DNA of 64,000 nt, taken from assembly GCF_041146395.1 (NCBI RefSeq), contig NC_090989.1, forward strand, positions 249,354,843-249,418,842, given 5' to 3'. Numbering within the stretch: the first letter of the stretch is position 1; each line of letters starts with the position of its first letter. This document shows, piece by piece, positions 22,721-34,220 of this stretch. The notes beneath the pieces are model-generated. The model was given only the letters and a program-made list of their open reading frames with translations, did not search any database and was not told the origin of the DNA. The stretch comes from Eulemur rufifrons. Lineage: Eukaryota > Chordata > Mammalia > Primates > Lemuridae. Position numbers and translations under genes: made by a program.

Positions 22721-23944
22721 TCATAATAACTCTCAGCTAAGAACTTTTGCCATAATGCCTTTTAAATTATATTGCTCTTTAGACAACTCTTTGGTTTTGT
22801 TTTTTGTTTTTCTGTTATAATAGCATTCTCACCCAATAGCATACACTACATAAATATGCCTTAATAAGAAGCGATATTTCAACACCATGGCACCAGGCAG
22901 AGACACACCTGCTAAATTACTTGACACAACAGTTTCTAGTTAGAAAATGTCCTATGGAACAATTTGGAACTGTTCCATGTTTAGATGAACCATTACATTT
23001 ATATGCCAAGAAATAGGAATGTATGGGTAGAATCTTCTACAAGTCTTTATCATTTAAATGTGTTTTTTCCCAAGTGTTTTGTAACTCACTCATGTTAGCT
23101 TATTTTTGGCTTTAAAGGTGTTTTTCTTCTGTGGTATAACCTTACATTTATTACAGCTTTGTTTTTAAAGGCTGTTTGAGGGAAAGATAACTACAGCCCC
23201 TAAAGTAGTACCTCCACCTCCCTTTAAAGAGACTCCTTTACATGCGACCTATACTACTCACTCCCTACTATCAGTTGATCACTTCTTCCTGTGGAAAATG
23301 CAATGAACCATATGTACTGCACTTGAGGGCATAAAAACTTACCATCTTTTTCAGTCTCCAGGATCCTAGCCATTGTCTTGACTGAACTTTGTCTCTGCAG
23401 CTGTCATTGCTTCCGCCTTGCCTTAGCTCATTCTTATTTATTTTCTTTCATTATTGTGAGGAATAAAACAACCTCTCTTCCCAAGGCCCTTCTTAGCATA
23501 CAACCCACTAATGGTCATTCTCAAGTCTTGGAATATGCTCTAAATCCATATACCTCAAGGTTTATTTGGAAATGTAATAACCCTGCACTCATAAAAAGCA
23601 TGTAACATGTAGTTACTAGGTGTTCTGATGACAAACTGACACAAAATTGGTGGCTGACACAAAATTAAAGTAAACAGAATTTTTCTCTCACTTTAATACT
23701 ATGAATAAAGTTATTTTAAAGTTAAGGAGCACTCTCTCCCAGAGTATGGGAGCCCAGCATTGGCGTTTGCACAAAGCTGGCGGCGAGTGCCTTCCTAAAT
23801 TCTATACTCTAGGTGCCTAGTTTGCCTTACCCTAGTTGAGTCCTGCCTTTTCTGTTAATCTTCCTCTTATTCTTAATGATAGTCTCCATTATCTTTTGTA
23901 GACTAAAAATACATGCTTCTTTAGTTTTTTCTCGTCTACCATAT
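22721..23944. other. No gene; possible LTR near 23100-23660
   Basis: The 23100-23660 part has a TATA-like 'gcataaaaact' and, ~130 bases on, 'gaggaataaaacaacc', which could be an LTR promoter and polyadenylation signal. No terminal repeats are visible, so this is only a suggestion. Nothing else is recognised. Confidence 0.25.
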
Positions 23945-24175
23945 GCAGAAGCATACATTAGGACTAACATTGGACTTGAGAGCACTGTTGTCTGGCTCCA
24001 ATGCTTGACTTCACTCTTTCCCAAAGTACCAACATGGGCAAATTGCTTAACATAAGTATGCCTTGGTCCCTTAACATAAGTATGCCTAAATTCCCATCTG
24101 TAAATTTAGAATTATAATGTTCTTAGAACATTAGTCTGTACCAAATATTAAAGTACTAGTACACTTTTTAGAAAG
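23945..24175 (+). mobile_element. MIR SINE with small tandem duplication
   Basis: MIR text 'gacttgagagcactgttgtc' and 'catgggcaaattgcttaaca', then 'tcccatctgtaaatttagaa'. A 24-bp unit containing 'cttaacataagtatgcct' is repeated in tandem near 24047-24090. Confidence 0.65.
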
Positions 24176-27100
24176 TAAGTTCTCCCTAAAAGTTAACTAT
24201 TATTAAAAACTATTATTAGTTTGTTTAAATGACTAGTTTTTTGTATAGCTTAGCTCTTCAATTTCATTAATTATCAAATCCCCACTTGACGGCTAAGCTT
24301 CCAACAGCTATGTCAGGGGTGTGGAGAATATTTTCTCCCTTATGCAATCCCTTTTTCCAGCTCATGTGATTCAATGCATATGAATTAATATGAAAAAAAA
24401 TGAAATCATCTTTCAGACACAAAAAAACTAATTGTAGATATAAATGAAATAAACAGAAGAAACCTTGCATTTACATAGGTCAACCCATAAATCTCTGACT
24501 GAGGTCTGCCTTTTTCCAATCACTATGAAGTACCTTTAAACACCATTGTTTCCCCCTCAATCTCAAGTAGTAGACACATTATATTTTCCTTGAAGTTTAG
24601 GTATATTTTGAAGAATAAAAATCTTTTATCTGGTTTCCTTAGCAATAATTAAAACTAGAATCTGATGGATGCTTCTATCTGCTACAATTGTTTAATGGAA
24701 AAATAGGTATGCATTATATTTTCCATATAACATATCATTTCTAAAAAATCAAAAAAAAAACCTAAATATTTAAGATTGTAATATTATCAATAAGCCTTCA
24801 ACAAACAAATAAAACAAAATGAAATTTTTAGGAAAACTTAACCACAGATGGTTATAGACTAGTATTTAAAATAAATCTCTTAGGAATCAGAAATGAAAAT
24901 TATGAAACCTATATAAATCTCTTCAGGATTCTTTTGTCATGATTAGTCTCCAAGAAAAAATTCCACTCTGGTGGAGATGATAATTCATGACTATAATTCT
25001 ATAATACCAGGAACCAAAGTAGAGATTTGGAGTGCACACCAAAGTGAGGGGAGCCTGTTAGGCTCAGAGTAAATAATCAGAAATCTGTTTTCCATTTCTG
25101 TACACATTATCTCACTACAATTTCACACATACAAATTTTTCTCCATTGTTCTCACAAAGAAGAATTGTACACATAATCAAACTATGCTGCAATGAAAACA
25201 TTATATAATCTGTTAGAGTAGCTTACGCATAGCAGATGTTAAAGAAATATTTATTAAATAAAATAAATCGTTTATTTGGGCAGAAAGCCAGTCTGAACTA
25301 GTAAATCAGAATCATGAAATCTTTACAAATTCAGGTTTTATTTTTTTTCAGTTTTACTTAATGTTTATCAGTTAAACACAAGATAAATAAATGTGCTTGC
25401 TAGCCCATAGGGTGATGGTACAATTACTAGATGAGCAAAGGTTCCATTTAACACATCAATTATTTGCAAATAAATTGTTTATTATATTTTGTTGTTTGAA
25501 AACAATTTATCCTCTAAAGAAGTTTTAAATACTCTCTTTACAATCCTATTTGCATTATTAATTTCCAGAACTAAATCTATATAAACATCAGTTTGCCTGT
25601 ATTCTAATTAAGTAAAATTTAATTAGCTTTTACTGCATTCCACTGTTTTCCTTTTGTCAAACTGGGAGCCTGGGAATATGACTTTGTTGCTTGTTTAACA
25701 GCCCGTAATACCCCAGTGTCTTGTCACTGCTAAACGGAGCAGGCAATCTCTGTTTTGTGGATAGTCTGTATGGAATGTATTTATTGCTTGAGAAACTACT
25801 TATCAAGTACATGTCTGTGTGCTGAAGGCTGCCAACAACCAATCTCTCTTTTCTTTTTCCTTTGTCATGTCCTTGCCTCTAATGTTTTAGTAGTAAAAGT
25901 TCCAAGTCATGATGAAGGAAAGTTTAAGAATGGATTCTTCTTCTTTGCCATGAGTGTAAAAAGTTGCAATATAAATCTCTGCAGCTTTAAGAGATTACGG
26001 ACTTAACAGAAGAAAGTGCAATGGGGAAAGAGTGCTAGTTGATCTAACAAGGGAAATGGGGTGAGATAAATTTAACAAAACATAACTCCAGAAGCACTCA
26101 AAATTCTAAAAAGTCAAGACCTCAATCACCAAGTTTCTAAAGCAGGAAGCATTTTTAACAGTAGAGGAATAGCAACTTCTCTTCAACTTCAAGGTGCTCA
26201 AATCATTTCTCGCCTTGATATAAATAGGGCAGTCAAGGTGATTCATTTAAAACACTAAAGGAAGACTTATTATACATCATGTGCAAAATGTAGTGGGCAA
26301 TGCCAGACTCTTAAATGAGAGGTGAAAAGAAGCCACAATTGACTGATTAAAACACTATTTCTGTCAAATAGTATTTGAAACACTATTTGAAATGTCCTGA
26401 AATAAAGAACAAACCCTCAAATCTAAATTTAAGACTTACAAGAAGTCAACTATAATCTATGATTCCTGCCTTCCTGAATGTTCTTTCTTTGATTTTTCCA
26501 TATTCAGTACCAAAAGCCAATGGAACAGTATGCAAAGTTCTGAGGAAAATAAAATGTGACTCAAAAAGAAAATACTCGTGTTTAAGCTATAAAGGCAATA
26601 CAGACAGACATTTCTAAACAACAACCAGAATCTCTCAGTACTTTGGAAAAACAAACAAAAAAGAAAGGGAGAAAATAACCCTTCATATCAAAACTAAATC
26701 TAGTGATGAATCAAAATAAATAAATTAGAAGCAAAGGAACTACGACAAAGTGATCTGGTGAGTCCACATCTAGGGTTAATACTAAACAACTCAGAGAAAA
26801 AGTGTTTACATTATATAAAATGGAAATACAGAAACCATCTTCATGTAGAAATGTTATCAACACTCAGACATCAGAAGAAGGTAAATGTAAAAAGAGTAAT
26901 TTGTTTGTCTTTCAGAGCAGGGAATAAAATAGTACTTTCTAAATTTGAAACATGGTGTTTAAAAAATGACTACAATGTATAAATGTAATCTTTTCAATTT
27001 ATCTTGGAGGAATAGTCAAGTAAGTACAATCTACTGAAATAAAGAAATAATTATTTGAAATTCAACACTTAATTTGGTTTCACTTGTGGTTTTTTTTCTT

Positions 27101-27190
27101 GTAAATTAAAGCAAAAACAGATCTGATGTTTTTGTATTAAAACAGTCTGTGTAGAATGTAATTTTCATTTGAGTGTCTGCCTCTCTATTT
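24176..27190. other. Long stretch without recognised feature
   Basis: About 3 kb of AT-rich DNA. I find no exon-like frame, RNA gene or repeat that I can name. Frames of 61-83 codons lack domains. A short retro-tail-like 'aaagaaatatttattaaata' occurs at about 25240. Confidence 0.4.
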
Positions 27191-27372
27191 ATTTTGGAGA
27201 CAGAGTCTTGCTCTGTCACATGGGCTAGAGTGTAGTGGCATCATCATAGCTCATTGTAACCTCAAACTCCTGGGTCCAAGCAATCCTCTTGTTCAGGCTG
27301 GCCTCAAACTCCTGAGCTCAAACAGTCCTCCCACCTAGAACTCCCAGAGTGCTAGGCCTCTGAGCCGGCTTC
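27191..27372 (-). mobile_element. Alu fragment, reverse, internally deleted
   Basis: 'gagacagagtcttgctctgt' begins the reverse Alu right arm. The text then jumps from 'tccaagcaatcctcttg' directly to 'ttcaggctggcctcaaactc', losing the middle, and ends at the left-arm start near 'gagccggcttcg'. An old J-type copy. Confidence 0.88.
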
Positions 27373-27384
27373 GTTTCTATCTGT

Positions 27385-27545
27385 TTATATGCAGAGAAGT
27401 GTCTGAAGGTCTATTCAAATGAGTTAATGATAGTTCTTTCTCATGTGAGGGATTTCAAGTTTATTTTTCCTTTGTATTTTCTGCACTGTTTGAATTCCTT
27501 AAAGTGAACATATTTGTGGAATCATGATATCACTATTCTTAAAAA
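27385..27545 (+). mobile_element. Ancient L1M 3' UTR fragment (weak)
   Basis: 'gtgagggatttcaagtttat', then 'tttgtattttctgcactg', resembles the end of old L1M 3' UTRs. Confidence 0.4.
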
Positions 27546-28254
27546 CAAAATGTACATTCCATTAGAAGGTCCATTTAAAATATAAGAAAAGTTTGAGCCT
27601 TTTTTGCTACATCTTTGAATTATATCTTAATCTGAAATATTTCACTTTTTTGGCTTTTTTATGTTTTTGGAAAAATTGTTCAGACTTCCACAAACATGAG
27701 CTGTTTGTGTCAACATGAAATAAATAGCCTACACTCAAAGATGAACAATTTTGCACAAATCATCTTTGAGTTTGTTTTATTTTCTACAAAATTGGGATGG
27801 AAACACCTTACAGAATAATTCAGAAAAGTAAATGGTTTACTCTTTTCATCGATTCTACATTTAATTTTTCTTGATGTTAGGTTATATGTGATAATTCCAT
27901 ACACATTTTGTAATAAATGCCTTTCTGAAGAAAGAGCTGCCCTGAAATAATCCTTCTTCTTCAGGATTAAGGGAGAAAAACAAAATCAGAAATGTTGGGC
28001 AGTTTAGGGTACCTACTTCATTCATTTGCTATTTCACTTCAAATATCAAACATAACAAAACAAACGGTAAACATTCAGTGAACAAATTTGTTTTCTGATG
28101 GAAAGGCCACCCATTTACTCAGGGTTTGTATGATGGATTTTTCTTGTTTATAAGGCATAGTACTAACTTATATTTTACTTGACAATAAATATCTAATTTT
28201 TCATCTGTCAACCTATCTCTAAAATAAGGATTTATATATTTTCCTTTCTTCCTC

Positions 28255-28410
28255 TTTACAAAAAAAAAAAAAGGAAAGAAAAAAAAAGAATGGAGAAAAG
28301 CAGAAAGAATGAAAAGAAAAAGAAGGCCTGGAAGGTTGGAAGAAGGGAAGAAGAAAAGAAGAAAAGAAAAAGAAGGATTAAAAAAATAAAGAAGGAAAGA
28401 AAAAAAGAAG
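28255..28410. repeat. Purine-rich (GAA/GGA) low-complexity tract
   Basis: About 150 bases almost entirely A and G on the plus strand. Such tracts can form triplex DNA. No repeat unit is regular enough for a simple microsatellite. Confidence 0.9.
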
Positions 28411-30009
28411 CTATCTGCTAGTACTAAAACCAGCCTGATGGTAAATTTGAGTAGTGAGTACTTCATTTTTCTGTATCTCATTTTATATTTTATTTTTTCT
28501 CTCATTTTATATTTTATAAAACATTTTCCTTTGTATAAACTTCCTTGCTTTCTTCACATACACATTGAATTCAGTCAGAAGAATTGATTCATATATAAAC
28601 TTAACTTGATATGAGTATATTTATGTAATTTATTATACTTAATTTTAACACAATCATATGAAATAGTTTAAAATAATGTAGTACTCTTATATTAACTTCT
28701 AATTCTTCTACTAAGGAGTTAATGAACATACTTTATCAGGTATGACACAAGCACATTCTAATATTAAATATTTTGTTTTCTGAATCTCTAAATATTTTAG
28801 CTATCTTCTTTTTTTTAAATACCATTTTTCAAATAATCTGTTGAAGATAATCTGAGAAACAAAAACATTTTATGACCAATAACTTTTTCTGCCATATTTT
28901 ATCAACTCCATTTGGTTTTTCACTGTATAATCTCTGACATTAAAATACAACCTACAATTAATGGATTCAAACCATAGTGTCATACATAGCATGACTGGCA
29001 ATATATCTTTTTGTATTACACAACACAACAGTATATCTTAGAAATGATGGCTTTTTCATTTTGTTAAAATATGGTATTAGATAGCCAAAAAGTATATCAC
29101 ATTAGTTGGCAATTGTTGGTTGTTATTGAGGTTGACTATGTTTGTAATATGAATTTTGATCTTAAAGTTAATTTCTTTGCTCATTTTCTAAAAATTGGAA
29201 CTGTCATTTTGTTAATTTGGAAGAGCATTTATATAACAAAGATAAAATACATTATGCTATAAATTTTGTTTATTTTTCCACATGCCTTTTGAATATTTGT
29301 CATATTTTGACATAAAATATGTGTTGTTTAAAATTTCTGTCTCATGCTCCAACTCTATATCACAGAATGTATGTTCTATTTGTTTGGCATCTTTTTCTCA
29401 GATTTCTGGTCTCTTTTGAATGTGTTTTTGTTTATCTTGGTCTGTTAGTTAAACTCAGGTATATAGAGCAAAAATCAAAGTATTCCTTCTTACCTTGATC
29501 TGTCGTGTAGGAAGCATGCATGTTACAGGTCCGCACCTTAGGTACTGGAGGAAGCTTTCCTGTTCCTTAATGTCTTCAGTGACTTGGAGCCCCAGTGGCA
29601 AAATATGTTAATTTCCTATATTACTCATTCAGCCATTTCATGGTCTCTCTAAAATGAAAGAAGAAAGACAACTCTATGAAGCTGACATTGACCACCCTTC
29701 TTAGAGTTCACAGAGTTTCAGGCTCTTCCCTAAATCCTATTAATGAGCATATTAATGTTGATCTCCTTATGCTAGCCCAGCCCTTAAGGGAAAAATTTCT
29801 GCTCCCTTCTAGACCTTAAACAACACCTAAGATTTCACTAGCATTCTGCTACCTGCAGGTCAACAACTATTTTACCCTGAAGAAATAGGTAAGACAGAGG
29901 TGATAGTAAAGGAGATGTGTCAAATTTGGGTCATGTTTTTTTTCTTCCAGAATCTTCTGCATCCAGTGTTTTGCTCTTTTTTTCCCCTATGATTCATTCT
30001 CATTTATAC

Positions 30010-30029
30010 AAAAAAAAAAAAAAAAAAAA
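30010..30029. repeat. Poly(A) run
   Basis: Twenty A residues not attached to any recognisable retrotransposon. The upstream 60 bases are T-rich and of unknown origin. Confidence 0.9.
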
Positions 30030-30614
30030 GCCTACTAATCTCAAGGATATAATCAACATTCAACACATATTAACCCATACTTTTAATATTTAAATGTTTT
30101 CATTTTGTTCATTTATCTTTTCAGTTCATCAGCTAATTTTAAAGATGCTAGGATGTAGAACTAACTTTTATATGACAAAGATTTTTTTCTTTGTCATTAA
30201 TCTTTTCTAAAACATTTTTTAATTCTCTCAAAACCATATTTTAAATATACTTATATTCCCATTGGTTTGTAATTCTTTAATGTACTGAATTGCCTTGGAA
30301 TATTTTACATAAGGAAACATACAATGAGAACCACTTTCTCACTTGATTTGCAGTATGTTCTTAACTGTCTTTGTTCCATTATTTTTGTGACTATATATAA
30401 AATTATTTTAAATCAACATTTTTTCAAATTAATATTTGGTAGTAATTGCATGAATTACAAAGTAATTTGGGAGAAATTTTGAAATCTTTAGTTTTCAGTC
30501 TTCTAACTGATGTTTAGATTATGTTTTCATCAAATAGGTTGTCATGATTTTCTTTATTAAGCTATTGCTTTTTTTTCATTTTTGAGTTTTATTTCTAAGA
30601 GTTAAGTTGTGAAA

Positions 30615-30668
30615 ATTTGCATATATATAAATATATATACATATATCTCATATATATATATATATAAT
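30615..30668. repeat. AT-rich (TA)n-like tract
   Basis: Interrupted TA/CATATA repeats. A similar shorter tract is at 31736-31764. Confidence 0.9.
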
Positions 30669-31974
30669 GCTTAGCTCCAACTTGATTTGACTAACAGAAC
30701 ATCCTCACCTCACCCCCCTCAAAAAAACTTTCTTTATATATTTAATGAATGGAATATGCACAAAAACTAATGAGATACTTATTCTGATGTTTTAAATTAG
30801 CCAAAATATAGAATTACTAATGAATTAATTCAATTCATTTTGGCATGATTTTCTTGTCTCTCCTAGGTTAAAATATATTCTTATTGCAAATATAGTTAAT
30901 TTGATTCATTTTTCCTTAAATATATATATTTATAGCTTAATTGCAGTTCCCAAAAATTAAGACAATGAAGAAAAGATTGTTAAATTATAGGAGGTGTGAT
31001 TATGCATTAAGTTTACATATTTACTGTAAATTTTACGGTATTACTCTCAAAATGCATTTTTCTATATTCATAGATAATTAGAAATCAGGAGAGAATCATG
31101 GTATAATGATTAGTGCACAAGGAAATAAATATAGATCTCTGATACCATTTAATGGCTATGTATTATATAAATGCAGCATACTTTCTCTAATCAAATCTAG
31201 ATTAATTGGCTTTAATATACAAACCTATTGTTTCACCTTTGTAATCAGTTCTGGGTTTTTCATTTTAGGTCTTGTATATATGCAAAATTATACAATTGCT
31301 CATTAGAATAAATTTCTAGAATTGTGATGACAGATTCCAAATGATGTAAAAAGTATTTTCAATTTTCATCAAGAAAGATTAACAACAGTGGAAATAATTA
31401 GGCAATTAAGTATTAAGTGGACTAGAAATTCAGAAGTAGACTATGTTGTATAGGAAGTGAATATGGCATTGAAATTATTTAGTAGATGAATGTTGTGTGA
31501 AGTTAGTGAAGCCAGGGAAACATGTATATGTCACTGAGTCCTTGAGGAGAATAAATAAATAAAATGGTGCATAGAAAATTATAGCCTGGTTACATTCCAT
31601 ATACTTTAAAAGTTGTATAAGTTCCTATGGTTTTAAAATTTGACTAAATAGAGAAGATGGATCATCTGAACTAAGCCATTTAAGTACCATAAATTGGGAT
31701 ATAGGGTACCTTTCCTGTGTTAATCATAGCATAGTAAATATATATAGTATATATATATATAAAGGAATCTTTTAAAAAAGTAATGTTAGAGAAATGTGGC
31801 CTCATTGGCTAAAATATGGAGGAAATCCTGGGGAAGTTTGAGGAAACTTAGTATAACAGAAAAGGGATGGTTTCATGAAGGGAGGACTTGCAGTTATGCA
31901 CAGCAGAATGTGTTTGATCCTATAGACAAGAGTACCAGAAGGAAAGGAAAGGGAGAGGTAAAATTTGGGAAAAA

Positions 31975-32460
31975 AAAATTTGGATGAGAAACATTTAAGG
32001 ACTCATGAATACATCAAGTTACATATTCCAGAAGTCAAGAAAACTGAAGCAGTAAAAAATAAATCTACATATAGGCATAATAGTTAAATCTTAGTATACT
32101 GAAGTCAAATAGAAAATCCCAAAAGAAGCCAGAGTGAAGGAAAGTCAAGATGATAAGACTGAGTGCAGGTTGCTCAATGAAAGACAAAAGGATAGTGTTC
32201 CAAGAAAGTAACTATCCATCTAGAATTATACGGCCAGAATACGTGTTATTCATAGACATTTGTGAGATTAAGACATTTTCAGACAAAAACTATTATTATT
32301 TTATTTTATTTCTACTTTTGCACCAAAGACACACTAAGGAGCATCATAAATATCGTCCAGAAAAAAGAAAACTTAATTCCAGAGGCAAAGAGTGAATGCA
32401 AGAAGGAATAGTAAACAATAAAAATCATAAATAGATGAGTAAAACTAAGCAAAATGTAGA
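31975..32460 (+). mobile_element. Ancient L1M ORF1-region fragment
   Basis: 'cccaaaagaagccagagtga' (32119), 'agattaagacattttcagac' (32264) and 'aaagacacactaaggagcat' (32326) follow L1M ORF1 C-terminal text. Broken frames. The 81-codon frame at 32150-32395 is part of this remnant. Confidence 0.6.
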
Positions 32461-32504
32461 AGACACATAGAACTTTGCAAACATGAAAATATAGTTCATC
32501 CTTT

Positions 32505-33075
32505 TAAAAAATATTTGTTGAAAACATAGTAAGTGCCTGAAGTTATCCTAGGCACAAGGATAATTAAGGCTAAATTATTTTATCCCAGAAATTAAGTAAG
32601 ACAATATTCCAGCCTGAGTCAGCGTAGCTGGAGCTGCGAGAAGCAGAAGACTATTAGATGAGACAGGAGACTCAGTGCAGGGCAGATTGTGTAGGGTCTT
32701 GCAGACTGATAGAAAGAATGTTCCTGGTGATTTGATTGAAATTGGTAGCCAATGAAGTGTTCTGAGCAGAAGAGTTTTATAATCATGTTTATGTTAAAAA
32801 AAGTCATTCCAGCAGCTCATTTAAGAGTAGAGTATGGCACATCAAATGTCTGAAAAAAAGAGACCATTCGGTGGATTATAGCAGCCATCCATAAAAAAGA
32901 TGATGAGATTCTGGACTAGAGTGTTATGACCGTTAGTAGAAACAGTTGTTAGAATATGGACACACTTGGGGATAGATCCAACAAAATGTTCTGATAAACT
33001 GAATATAGGACATGAGGGAGAGTAATTAAAATGTGGAAGATGCAACTCAAAACTCAAATGGTGCTTAGAAAGTAA
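32505..33075 (+). mobile_element. Unnamed ancient mammalian repeat
   Basis: In order: a 'tatttgttgaaaacatagta' start, 'gtgtagggtcttgcagactg' (32689), 'ggtagccaatgaagtgttct' (32745), 'ttttataatcatgtttatgt' (32775) and 'gagattctggactagagtgt' (32905). The same order occurs at 62240-63690. I know this as an old interspersed family shared by mammals but cannot name it securely. Confidence 0.5.
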
Positions 33076-33699
33076 TTCAGACTCTCAAATACTTTTATTT
33101 TGAGAGAAATTCATGGAAATAAGCTAAATATCCAAATTAAGGAGTTAAAAAGAGGAACAGAATACATCTAAATAATATAAGAAGTAAATAATAAAAATAG
33201 AAATTGGTAAGGTATAAATTCAAGATAAAATGGGAAAATTTAGCAAAGCCAAATGCAATATAAGCAAACAATTTGACCAAAGGGTAGAGAATAATTTTCA
33301 AAGACAAGTTATGCTCATTCAATGATGAAAAAGATTGATGAAATCAACTATATTAAATTTAAAATGTGTAGTCTTTGTATTCACCATAAAGAGTAGAAAA
33401 TGTTCCAAGATGAGAAAACAAATTTACAGCATATATTTTAAAAGTATTACTGTTCTTTAATCAACATCTTCACATTTCTCCCAACCCCTAGTTCTGGGAA
33501 TCTAATGTATGACATGGGTCATGATAGGTGGATTTGTTAGTTAATTGGTTGTGGTAACTATGACACAGCGTATATACATGTCAAATCATCACATTGTACA
33601 CTTGGAATATTTGTTAAATTAGTATTTTAAAATTACAAAGTATTAATTACAATAATATATAAATGACTACTAGTCAATGTGTAAAAGACAGAGTAGAAA

Positions 33700-34220
33700 A
33701 TTTGTTAATAGAAGAACAAGAATTTAATAGAAGTGTGTGATATTTAAGCATAAGGAAAGACACTCACTCTTTAGTATTCAGGGAAATATTAATAAAAATT
33801 CTAGCAAGATACTATTTTACTTGAATCAAATTATTAAAAACCATTATGTTCACATACAAAGGGTTGGTGATATAGTAGGTCAACAAGAGGCCTCAAACAC
33901 TTCTAGTGGAGATGTGAATTGGTACAATCACTCTGTAGTCCAATATAATGTTATCTAGCAAAATTGAAGCAGATCACATATTATGACAAAGCAAATCCAC
34001 TACTAAGTAAATATCTTAGAGAAACTTTTGTATGCAACAGAAGTCATCAATAAGAATGTTCATAGCAGTCTGTGTTATAGTAGTAATTAAAAATCACCCA
34101 AATGTCCATCAACTAAAGAATGGATAAATATATTGTGGTATCTGTATATAATGGTGTATAATGTATGAATAATGTATAAAGTATGAATAAACTATAGTTT
34201 TACAAGCCCAAACATGGAAA
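33700..34220 (+). mobile_element. Ancient L1M ORF2 C-terminal fragment
   Basis: 'tggtacaatcactctgtagt' (33920) and 'caaatgtccatcaactaaag' (34099), then 'tggataaatatattgtggta' (34121), match ORF2 C-terminal coding of old L1M. Frames are broken. Confidence 0.75.

Larger units (their letters stand above)
27546..31974. other. Long AT-rich region without recognised gene
   Basis: About 4.4 kb of strongly AT-rich DNA with scattered low-complexity tracts (28255, 30010, 30615, 31736). No gene, RNA gene or assignable mobile element. The 128-codon minus frame at 28119-28505 reads the purine tract as Phe/Leu/Ser and is an artefact. Confidence 0.4.

Noticed and set aside
23100..23660. Full LTR call with promoter and polyadenylation signal
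   Set aside because: TATA-like and AATAAA-like motifs are present but I found no TG/CA termini, no TSD and no consensus that I recall, so it is only mentioned as a possibility.
28119..28505. 128-codon minus frame rich in Phe, Ser and Leu
   Set aside because: It is the reverse reading of a purine-rich low-complexity tract.
30010..30029. Poly(A) run as the tail of a retrocopy
   Set aside because: No TSD and no recognisable element upstream; left as a simple repeat.
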